DNA from: Flintibacter sp. KGMB00164
GTDB taxonomy: Bacteria; Bacillota; Clostridia; Oscillospirales; Oscillospiraceae
Direction of reading: 5' to 3'
DNA: 64,000 nt
Assembly (NCBI RefSeq): GCF_008727735.1
Contig: NZ_CP044227.1
Location: forward strand, 992,001-1,056,000
Part shown: positions 57,780 through 64,000 of the stretch, piece by piece
Numbering within the stretch: position 1 is the stretch's first letter
Layout of the letters: each line of letters begins with the position of its first letter
Notes under the pieces: generated by a model
The model's input: the letters and a program-made list of their open reading frames with translations, nothing else
Told to the model about the DNA's origin: nothing
The model's database searches: none
Translations under genes and position numbers: made by a program

Positions 57780-60263
57780 TTATGCGCGGCTGACCGAGCG
57801 GCGGGCGGAGAGCTGCTCCTGCTCACTGGGACGGTAGCCTTTGCGCACCAGCAGATAGATAATAGCGGCCAGAGCCAGGATGGCGGCGATGGTGCCAGCG
57901 CCAAATGCCACTTCACCAAGGGCCAGACCCACCAGCTGATAAACAATCAGAGAGACCACATACGCAAAGCCACACATGTAGCCGATAGCAGCCAGAGCCC
58001 ACTTGGGGTTGTTCATCTCCCGCTTGATGGCGCCCATAGCGGCAAAGCAGGGGGCACACAGAAGGTTAAAGATCATGAAGGCATAGGCAGCTACGGCGCT
58101 GTAAGCGGTGGCGATCTCCAGGCTCAGATTGCCCGGATAGAGCACGCCGAAGGTGGAGACCACCTCCTCCTTGGCGATAAGACCGGTGACGGTGGCCACA
58201 GTGGCCTGCCAGGTGCCGAAGCCCAGAGGAGCGAAGATGAAAGCGACCGTCTTGCCGATGGAGGCCAGCAGGGAGTCGTTGTTGTCGGCTACCATGCCAA
58301 AGCCGTCCGCAGTGAAGCCAAATCCCTGGAGGAACCAGAGAATGATGGAGCTGAGCAGGATGACGGTGCCGGCCCGCTTGATGAAGGACCAGCCGCGCTC
58401 CCAGGTAGCGCGAAGGACGTTGCCACGGGTGGGGACATGATAAGCGGGCAGCTCCATGACAAAGGGAGCGGGCTCACCGGCGAAGGCCTTGAACTTCTTC
58501 AGCATGACGCCGGAGATAATGACCGCTGCCACACCAATGAAGTAGGCGGAGGTAGCGACCCAAGAGGAGCCGCCGAACAGGGCTCCGGCAAACAGAGCCA
58601 CAATAGGCATTTTAGCGCCGCAGGGGATAAAGCCAGTGGTCATAATGGTCATCTTCCGGTCCCGGTCTTGTTCAATGGTCCGAGAGGCCATGATACCGGG
58701 GACGCCGCAGCCGGTGGCCACCAGCATGGGAATAAAACTCTTGCCGGACAGGCCGAAGCGGCGGAAGATCCGGTCCATGATAAAGGCGATACGAGCCATG
58801 TAGCCGCAATCCTCCAGCAGAGCCAGCAGGAAGAAAAGCACCAGCATCTGAGGCACAAAGCCCAGAACAGCGCCCACACCGCCCACAATGCCGTCCAGCA
58901 CCAGGCCGGAGACGACCTCGTTGCAGCCGATGCTGTTGAGGAGGTTCTCGACCAAGACAGGGATGCCAGGTACCCAGGTGCCATACTCCGTGGGATCGGG
59001 CTCCTCAACCGTAAGGGCATCTTCAAAGTGGGAGAGGTCCACGGTCTCGGTGGTGGTGACGCCGGTCTCATCGTCATAGAAGTAGACGTCGGTGGTGAGA
59101 TCAGCGGTCTGAGCGGCAAAGGCCTGGATCATAGCATCGTCCAAGGTGCCATCTTCCCGGGCGGCAGTAAACTCACTGGTGTCCACGCCGGCCTTTTCCG
59201 CCGCGGCCAGGAAGCCCTCAATCACAGTATTGGCCTCCTCGTGAGCACCAGAGGCCTCTTCCCAGGCCTCCGTGTCTGCGGTGAAGGGGACAAACCAGCC
59301 GTCTCCAAACAGGCCGTCGTTGGCCCAGTCAGTGGCTTTGGTACCAATAGAAACCGTCCAGCTTCCCATGGAGATGGCGTAAACCAGAGCCATGATCACC
59401 ACAAAGATGGGCAGGGCCAGGATACGGTTGGTGACGATCTGGTCAATACGGTCGGAGGGAGTCAGGCCGGTGCGGGCCTTTTTCACTACGCTGCCAATGA
59501 TGGAGGTGATGTACTGATAGCGCTCATTGGTGATGATGGATTCACCGTCATCGTCCAATTCTTCTTCGCAGGCAGCGATAGTTTCCTGAATCTCAGTGGG
59601 CAGCTTCATGCGTCCCTCAAGGGAAGCCAAGACCTTTTCATCTTTCTCAAACAGTTTGATAGCGTACCAGCGCAGCTGGCTGGCATCCACATGGCCGGAG
59701 ATATTATTTTCAATCACTTCCAGTGCCTGCTCCACCCGCTTCTGGAACGAATGAACCGGACGGAAGGGCTCCTTTAGAGAGGCCACCTCAATCGCCTTGT
59801 TATACAGCTCCTTCAGTCCGGAGCCCCGCAGCGCAGAGACCTCAATGACCGGGCAGCCCAGCTTTTCCGACAGCTTGATGCTGTTGATCTGGTCGCCACG
59901 CTTTTTGATGACATCCATCATGTTCAGCGCGACCACCACAGGGATCCCCAACTCCAGGACCTGAGTAGTGAGGTAGAGGTTGCGCTCAATGTTGGTAGCG
60001 TCCACCAGATTGATGATCACATCAGGATGTTCATTGAGCAGGTAGTTTCGGCTGACCACCTCTTCCAAGGTGTAAGGGGAGAGGGAGTAGATGCCGGGCA
60101 GATCAGTGACAGTGACATCGGGATGTCCTTTCAGTTTGCCTTCCTTCTTTTCTACTGTAACGCCAGGCCAGTTGCCCACATATTGGTTGGCTCCGGTCAT
60201 GGCGTTGAACATGGTGGTTTTGCCGCAGTTTGGGTTGCCCACCAGTGCCATGCGAATGGACAT
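57780..60263 (-). CDS. feoB: Ferrous iron transport protein B
   Basis: 827 residues. The N-terminal G domain has GNPNCGKTT (G1), DLPGIYSLS (G3), NMMD (G4) and SALRGSG (G5). The membrane part has two Gate repeats; a long extracytoplasmic insertion (about 315-445), rich in Asp and Glu, lies between helices, a feature of clostridial FeoB. CGAKMPI and related Cys/Met motifs line the path. It imports Fe2+ driven by nucleotide. A palindrome at 60283 precedes it. Confidence 0.96.
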   Translation of the reverse strand: MSIRMALVGNPNCGKTTMFNAMTGANQYVGNWPGVTVEKKEGKLKGHPDVTVTDLPGIYSLSPYTLEEVVSRNYLLNEHPDVIINLVDATNIERNLYLTTQVLELGIPVVVALNMMDVIKKRGDQINSIKLSEKLGCPVIEVSALRGSGLKELYNKAIEVASLKEPFRPVHSFQKRVEQALEVIENNISGHVDASQLRWYAIKLFEKDEKVLASLEGRMKLPTEIQETIAACEEELDDDGESIITNERYQYITSIIGSVVKKARTGLTPSDRIDQIVTNRILALPIFVVIMALVYAISMGSWTVSIGTKATDWANDGLFGDGWFVPFTADTEAWEEASGAHEEANTVIEGFLAAAEKAGVDTSEFTAAREDGTLDDAMIQAFAAQTADLTTDVYFYDDETGVTTTETVDLSHFEDALTVEEPDPTEYGTWVPGIPVLVENLLNSIGCNEVVSGLVLDGIVGGVGAVLGFVPQMLVLFFLLALLEDCGYMARIAFIMDRIFRRFGLSGKSFIPMLVATGCGVPGIMASRTIEQDRDRKMTIMTTGFIPCGAKMPIVALFAGALFGGSSWVATSAYFIGVAAVIISGVMLKKFKAFAGEPAPFVMELPAYHVPTRGNVLRATWERGWSFIKRAGTVILLSSIILWFLQGFGFTADGFGMVADNNDSLLASIGKTVAFIFAPLGFGTWQATVATVTGLIAKEEVVSTFGVLYPGNLSLEIATAYSAVAAYAFMIFNLLCAPCFAAMGAIKREMNNPKWALAAIGYMCGFAYVVSLIVYQLVGLALGEVAFGAGTIAAILALAAIIYLLVRKGYRPSEQEQLSARRSVSRA

Positions 60264-60282
60264 GATTGCTTCCTCCTTTTAA

Positions 60283-60296
60283 TTAGCTTATGCTAA
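60283..60296. promoter_or_regulatory. Palindromic operator TTAGC-N4-GCTAA near feoB
   Basis: TTAGCTTATGCTAA, the same arms and spacing as the two sites at 17758-17797. It lies 20 bases upstream of the feoB start. Confidence 0.6.
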
Positions 60297-60338
60297 TCCA
60301 TAGACAAAAATAAAAGCGGTCAAACAGAACCGGTGGAA

Positions 60339-60563
60339 TTACTCCACCAGGATCATATCTGCATCCGCCTTGCGCAGAGAAAGCTCGTAGCCTCGGACGG
60401 TCACTTCGACCGGATCGCCCAGAGGAGCCACCTTGCGCACAAAAATGCTGGTACCTTTGGTGATTCCCATGTCCATGATCCGGCGCTTGACGGGGCCTTC
60501 TCCCTGCAGCTTTTGTACGGTGACGGTTTCACCGCACTTGACCTGCTTGAGTGTCTTACTCAT
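60339..60563 (-). CDS. feoA: Ferrous iron transport protein A
   Basis: About 74 residues, SH3-like. MSKTLKQVKCGETVTVQKLQ, then RRIMDMGITKGTSIFVRKVAPLGDP and VTVRGYELSLRKADADMI. It binds FeoB. AAAGGAG lies 9 bases before ATG 60563. Confidence 0.92.
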   Translation of the reverse strand: MSKTLKQVKCGETVTVQKLQGEGPVKRRIMDMGITKGTSIFVRKVAPLGDPVEVTVRGYELSLRKADADMILVE

Positions 60564-60599
60564 CGCTGTGTTCTCCTTTCCAACCACATCCAAAGCACG

Positions 60600-60809
60600 T
60601 CATACCATAATGCGGTTTGCCATGCTTTGACTGATAGCCACCCGGCTATCCTTTACATTAACGATCAGATTTCCATTGAGCTGAGCGATTACTGTAACGG
60701 GCTGCCCAACGGTAAAACCCAGATTCTCCAGAAATCGACGGGTCTCATCCTTGCCGCGAATGGCCTTAATATTTGCCACGCAGCCAGTTTGCGAGAGGGA
60801 GAGGGGCAT
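60600..60809 (-). CDS. Second FeoA family protein
   Basis: About 69 residues, SH3-like. MPLSLSQTGCVANIKAIRGKD, RRFLENLGFTVGQPVTVIAQLNGN and NVKDSRVAISQSMANRIMV. It has an extra cysteine (residue about 9) absent in the neighbour. Two feoA genes before feoB are common in clostridia. AAAGGAG precedes ATG 60809. First gene of the operon. Confidence 0.9.
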   Translation of the reverse strand: MPLSLSQTGCVANIKAIRGKDETRRFLENLGFTVGQPVTVIAQLNGNLIVNVKDSRVAISQSMANRIMV

Positions 60810-60877
60810 AATAGGAATCACTCCTTTCTCAGTATAGATATTTTGCAGTTTGCGATGTCTAACCAATTAACAGGGTA

Positions 60878-60906
60878 AGTTTACCACCGCTAACCGTGGT
60901 TGTCAA
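60878..60906 (-). promoter_or_regulatory. Promoter of the feo operon
   Basis: TTGACA (60901-60906), 17-base spacer, TAAACT (60878-60883) on the minus strand. A degenerate GTTAGC-N4-type palindrome (60879-60894) overlaps it. Confidence 0.6.
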
Positions 60907-61027
60907 TAGCTAACTGAATTTTAAGTATCTGTTTTCATTGACTTTTTTTCTGCAGTTGGGTATGATTATATGTGCTGAGTATAGGGTTCAGCAGCTGTAG
61001 AATATCATCCAAAGGAAAAGTTGATAT

Positions 61028-61111
61028 GCGGGTATGGCGGAATTGGCAGATGCGCAGGATTTCGGTGCTGTCACCTCAGTGGAGAATTACCGTTCCATTT
61101 CTGGTGCCCGC
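61028..61111 (+). pseudogene. Decayed tRNA-Leu copy
   Basis: The acceptor arms GCGGGTA (61028-61034) and TGCCCGC (61105-61111) pair, and the D-arm region TGGCGGAATTGGCAGA is tRNA-Leu-like. The anticodon stem does not close well, the anticodon position reads TCG, the T-arm is poor (TTCCATT loop) and no CCA follows. It lies 19 bases before an intact tRNA-Leu. Decay is the simplest reading. Confidence 0.5.
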
Positions 61112-61130
61112 GATCTTTAAAACTGAATAT

Positions 61131-61215
61131 GCGCCTGTGATGGAATTGGTAGACATGCGAGATTTAGGTTCTCGTGCAGTGATGCGTGTGGGTTCGAGTC
61201 CCTTCAGGCGCACCA
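61131..61215 (+). tRNA. tRNA-Leu (anticodon TAG)
   Basis: Acceptor GCGCCTG pairs with CAGGCGC; the D-arm has GGAATTGGTAGAC; the anticodon stem CGAGA/TCTCG encloses TTTAGGT, so anticodon TAG; a long variable arm and the T-loop GGTTCGAGTCC follow. CCA is encoded at 61213-61215. It reads CUA and related leucine codons. A terminator follows. Confidence 0.93.
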
Positions 61216-61220
61216 TGACG

Positions 61221-61268
61221 AGTGTTCTTATAGCATTTGAAGCGCTGTAAGAACGCTTGTCTTTTTTT
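61221..61268 (+). terminator. Terminator after tRNA-Leu
   Basis: AGTGTTCTTA (61221-61230) pairs with TAAGAACGCT (61248-61257, one G-T pair), then TTTTTTT (61262-61268). Confidence 0.8.
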
Positions 61269-61457
61269 GTTATTTTTATTCAGCAACTTTGGCTAGGATG
61301 TAGTTAACGAATGCGCCTTTTCAGACCGGATTTTAGAGAGAACTTGGTTTACAGTACGTCTGAGAAATGTTTTGGCTGGTCAATCAATGTGGATATCCAT
61401 TTCAGTCTAATCGTACCGAGACGGGTGTCTGCATTCGTAGTAAGTCAATTTTAAGCT
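61269..61457. other. AT-rich segment without a gene
   Basis: No frame with a ribosome site on either strand. It lies between the tRNA terminator and the decayed sigma-factor gene and has the same low-GC look. Confidence 0.4.
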
Positions 61458-61894
61458 CTATTTTATGGCCCTATTTTTCCAAATAATATCAAGAAAAATT
61501 ATTTCGCGCTGTATGGTAGGAAGTTTCTCCAAAGCTTTTTGGATAGAAACGGCATCAAGAACTATGTCGTCAAGCTATGGAGAGAAATTGCTTTGCTCGT
61601 TTGATATGGTATCAACCGATAGAGTTCGGTTGTGAAATCTAAAGTCGCCCATACACTTATTGTGTGCGATCGTAAAAATATTGCTATTGAATTTTTCCAA
61701 GGATGATAGCTTCCTATGTTTTGTATCACAGCAACAAACACATCTTGGGTGATATCATAAGCATCTTGTTCATGCCCAATCATTTTAAAAGTATATCCGT
61801 AGATACGGGAATACCAACGCCGTATCAAAATATCCAGCGCACTTCTGTTACCAGATTTGATGCCGCGTATTAAATCAAAGTCGCTGTATTCCAT
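61458..61894 (-). pseudogene. Broken ECF-type sigma factor gene
   Basis: ATG 61894 begins MEYSDFDLIRGIKSGNRSA and runs through an intact region 2 (DAYDITQDVFVAVIQNIGSY). A frameshift at an A-run near 61695 then breaks the frame. In the next frame the reading resumes as NIFTIAHNKCM..FRFHNRTLSVD, meets a stop after NFSP, and shows ALEKLPTIQREIIFLDI, the start of region 4, before ending at 61458. One indel, one stop and a missing 3' end make it a pseudogene. Confidence 0.75.
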
Positions 61895-62023
61895 CGACTC
61901 ACCACCTTGTACATAAGTATAACGAAATGGTGCTAAGAAAAGGATGAACACTTTTCAGAGAAATCCAAAATAGAAGGTGACCGTAGGACAAGGGCAAATT
62001 ACCTACAACACGCCTTTGCAAAG

Positions 62024-62053
62024 TTGATTCTGTCATGGCGTTTGTGGTATAGT
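62024..62053 (+). promoter_or_regulatory. Promoter of the two-component system
   Basis: TTGATT (62024-62029), 18-base spacer, TATAGT (62048-62053) with an extended TGG. Confidence 0.5.
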
Positions 62054-62108
62054 GAGGCAATAGGACGGCCTGCGGGTCGAACTGTCAGACCAATGGATGG
62101 GCGGGATC

Positions 62109-62813
62109 ATGAAGATGAGCGCAGAGATCATGATTGTGGACGATGAGGCAGCCATTGCCGACTTGGTAGATGTCTATTTGAAAAATGAAGGATACACAGT
62201 CCACAAATTTTATACTGCCACACAGGCGCTGGAATGTGTGGAGCAGAAGCGGCTGGATCTGGCCATTCTGGATGTGATGCTTCCGGATATGGACGGATTT
62301 ACGCTCTGCCAGAAGATCCGAGAGAGTCATCTCTTTCCTATCTTGATGCTCACCGCGAAGGTGGAGGATATGGACAAAATCACCGGCCTCACCCTGGGGG
62401 CAGACGACTATATTACAAAGCCCTTCAATCCTTTGGAGTTGGTGGCGCGGGTCAAGACCCAGCTGCGGCGCTACACCCGCTACAACCCAAGCAGTGGCTG
62501 TGGAGAGGAGGTCCCCCAGGAGTACGATATTCGGGGACTGCAGATTTCCAAAGCCAATCATAAGTGCTTTCTTTTTGAGGAAGAGCTTTCCCTTACGCCT
62601 TTGGAATTTTCTATCCTTTGGTACCTGTGCAGCCGGCAGGGCCAGGTGGTGTCAAGCGAGGAGCTTTTTGAGGCAGCTTGGGGCGAAAAGTTTATGGACA
62701 GCAACAATACTGTTATGAGCCACATCGCCCGCTTGCGGGAAAAGATGCACGAGAACAGCCGCAAGCCGAAATTTATCAAGACGGTTTGGGGGGTGGGATA
62801 TACCATTGAGTAA
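62109..62813 (+). CDS. OmpR/PhoB family response regulator (VanR-like)
   Basis: About 234 residues. Receiver domain: IMIVDDEAAIADLV (acidic pair), LAILDVMLPDMDGF (phospho-Asp about 52), MLTAKVEDMD (Thr) and DDYITKPFNP (Lys). C-terminal winged helix: LTPLEFSILWYLCSRQGQVVS and KFIKTVWGVGYTIE. Spacing and EELFEAAWGEKF resemble VanR. ATG 62109 follows GGGCGGG; 62115 and 62097 are options. The kinase gene overlaps its end. Confidence 0.9.
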   Translation: MKMSAEIMIVDDEAAIADLVDVYLKNEGYTVHKFYTATQALECVEQKRLDLAILDVMLPDMDGFTLCQKIRESHLFPILMLTAKVEDMDKITGLTLGADDYITKPFNPLELVARVKTQLRRYTRYNPSSGCGEEVPQEYDIRGLQISKANHKCFLFEEELSLTPLEFSILWYLCSRQGQVVSSEELFEAAWGEKFMDSNNTVMSHIARLREKMHENSRKPKFIKTVWGVGYTIE

Positions 62814-63912
62814 ACAGCGGATTCAAAAAGAGCGGGAAGAGCGGGGAAAACGGGCTGGCCTGCGTACCTGGGCGCTTTACCTGCTGGCTCTGGCTGCCTG
62901 GGTGACGGCGGTGATCGCCCTGGCTTTGCTGGGCTTCTTGGTGTGCTCCCGATTTACCTGGTATGAGAACAATCCCCTCTATCAATTTCTTGACTGGGTG
63001 CGGGATTATATCGTGTTCGTCTGCATCGTGGTGGTATTGGTGGGTTGGGTGGTCATCAGCTATTATTTTATTGCACGCTCTGCCCGGGATTTGGAGTGGC
63101 TGCTCTCCGGGGCGGAGGAACTGGCCCATCCTACAGATGCTCCGATCCGTCTGCCGCAAGGACTAAAAAATGCCGAGGACCAGCTGAATCTGGCCCGGGA
63201 ACAGGCTCTGCGGGCCGCTCAGGCGGCCATAGATGCCGAGCAGCGGAAAAGCGACCTGGTGGTCTACCTAGCCCACGACCTAAAAACGCCCCTTACCAGC
63301 GTCATCGGTTACCTCACCCTTCTGCGGGACGAGCCAGAGCTCTCCCCGGCCATGCGGGCGCGCTATACCGGTGTGGCTCTGGAGAAGGCCGAGCGGCTGG
63401 AGGACCTCATCAATGAATTCTTTGATATTACCCGCTTCAGCCTTACCCATTTGGAACTGGAGAAGGGAGACACCGATCTGAAGCGGATGCTGGAGCAGAT
63501 GTGCAGCGAGTTTGGACCGGTCCTGGCCCAGAGGGGGATGACCTGCCAGCTGGACCTGCCTGGGGAGCTGCGGGCGGTCTGTGATTCGGACAAAATAGCC
63601 CGGGTTTTCGATAATCTGCTCAACAACGCCTGCCACTATGCCTACTCCGATTCAGTTCTTCGAGTGGCAGCCCGGGCAGAAGAGACAAAAATCGTGATGA
63701 CCTTCTGCAACGCCGGCCCTACTATTCCCCCGGAAAAGCTTGCCCGGATGTTTGAGCAGTTTTTCCGTCTGGATACCTCCCGGGGCACCCGCACCGGAAA
63801 CGCCGGACTGGGTTTGGCTATCGCCAAAGAGATCGTGGAGGCTCACGGTGGCACCATTACCGCTCGGAGTGGGGGAGAAGAGGTGCTCTTCACGGTTACT
63901 TTGCCTCGGTAA
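62806..63912 (+). CDS. Sensor histidine kinase (VanS-like)
   Basis: 368 residues. Two transmembrane helices (about 18-46 and 64-88) enclose a short extracellular loop of about 17 residues. Dimerisation domain with VVYLAHDLKTPLTSVIGYL (phospho-His), ATPase with NLLNNACHYA (N box) and GNAGLGLAIAKEIVEAHGG (G2). The small sensor loop suits an intramembrane or wall-precursor sensor such as VanS. TTG start overlaps the regulator stop by 8 bases. No van resistance genes are visible before the window ends. Confidence 0.9.
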   Translation: MSKQRIQKEREERGKRAGLRTWALYLLALAAWVTAVIALALLGFLVCSRFTWYENNPLYQFLDWVRDYIVFVCIVVVLVGWVVISYYFIARSARDLEWLLSGAEELAHPTDAPIRLPQGLKNAEDQLNLAREQALRAAQAAIDAEQRKSDLVVYLAHDLKTPLTSVIGYLTLLRDEPELSPAMRARYTGVALEKAERLEDLINEFFDITRFSLTHLELEKGDTDLKRMLEQMCSEFGPVLAQRGMTCQLDLPGELRAVCDSDKIARVFDNLLNNACHYAYSDSVLRVAARAEETKIVMTFCNAGPTIPPEKLARMFEQFFRLDTSRGTRTGNAGLGLAIAKEIVEAHGGTITARSGGEEVLFTVTLPR

Positions 63913-64000
63913 GAAAATTGTAAGAATTTCTACAAGAAATTGCAGTAATTTTAAAAGAGAGTGTTCATACACGCGGCGCCTTGTTTTGTTACCATTTTGG

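Noticed and set aside
57702-59777. 691-codon open frame antisense to feoB
   Set aside because: feoB is clear on the other strand. The antisense protein is Gly/His/Asp-rich without domains.
1-64000. CRISPR arrays, insertion sequences and prophage
   Set aside because: No spaced direct repeats, transposase, integrase or phage structural motifs were seen on reading both strands.

Overview
The window looks like a chromosomal segment of a GC-rich, anaerobic gut Firmicute, most likely in the Oscillospiraceae (Flavonifractor / Intestinimonas / Lawsonibacter type). The placement is an inference. It rests on Firmicute-style AGGAGG ribosome sites and TTGACA/TATAAT promoters, clostridial small families (DUF3793, FeoB-associated Cys-rich protein, CD1247-type protein, DUF4830, YqeG), a class B PyrD/PyrK pair, ferredoxin-type aldo/keto reductase, a butyrate-type CoA-transferase and VanR/VanS-like regulators. 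No phage, IS element or CRISPR array was seen.

Layout. 1-8.1 kb: a partial regulator-like gene running off the left edge, then an M20 peptidase with YjiH/YjiG and AbgT-type transporters, an MFS exporter divergent from its MarR regulator, and a CoA-transferase. 8.1-17.4 kb (minus strand): YgiQ radical-SAM protein, a phosphatase-GNAT fusion, and a pyrimidine operon pyrC-pyrF-(two zinc-ribbon genes)-pyrK-pyrD plus two small genes, preceded by a leader with a terminator-like hairpin. 17.5-18.9 kb: a small glycine/methionine-rich gene and a DUF3793-flavodoxin operon under palindromic operators that recur at the feo operon 43 kb away.

18.9-30.3 kb: a galacto-N-biose/lacto-N-biose utilisation region. 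One arm (minus) carries galE, a sugar nucleotidyltransferase and a NahK-like N-acetylhexosamine 1-kinase. Two AraC regulators follow. The other arm (plus) carries a sugar-binding lipoprotein, two ABC permeases, a 66-residue membrane protein and a GH112 phosphorylase. The predicted route is import of the disaccharide, phosphorolysis to galactose-1-phosphate and N-acetylhexosamine, kinase action on the latter, and uridylyl transfer plus epimerisation of the former.

30.3-35.6 kb: a more AT-rich accessory redox/efflux cluster (VOC, HxlR, MATE, flavin reductase, SDR, Fe-S aldo/keto reductase). 35.7-39.6 kb (minus): rpmG-secE-nusG-rplK-rplA and a separately promoted rplJ-rplL with attenuator-like leaders; rpoBC does not follow rplL. 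39.6-47 kb: small housekeeping genes, the YqeG-endonuclease IV-M24 peptidase run, efp, an acidic zinc-ribbon protein, a lipoprotein, a DUF4830-like protein and RsuA. 47-52.2 kb: a PucR-type regulator, ftsE-ftsX, a 32-residue membrane microprotein and a PcsB/EnvC-like M23 protein, which together look like a division-linked wall hydrolase module, followed by an unknown gene whose ribosome site sits in a terminator hairpin. 52.2-57.5 kb: greA, a lysyl-tRNA synthetase fused to a tRNA-binding domain, MarR-MATE, and a cytidylate-kinase-like gene. 57.6-60.9 kb (minus): feoA-feoA-feoB and a Cys-rich accessory gene. 61-64 kb: a decayed tRNA-Leu copy beside an intact tRNA-Leu, a broken ECF sigma gene, and a VanR/VanS-like two-component system.

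All family names come from reading the translations by eye. No database search was run.
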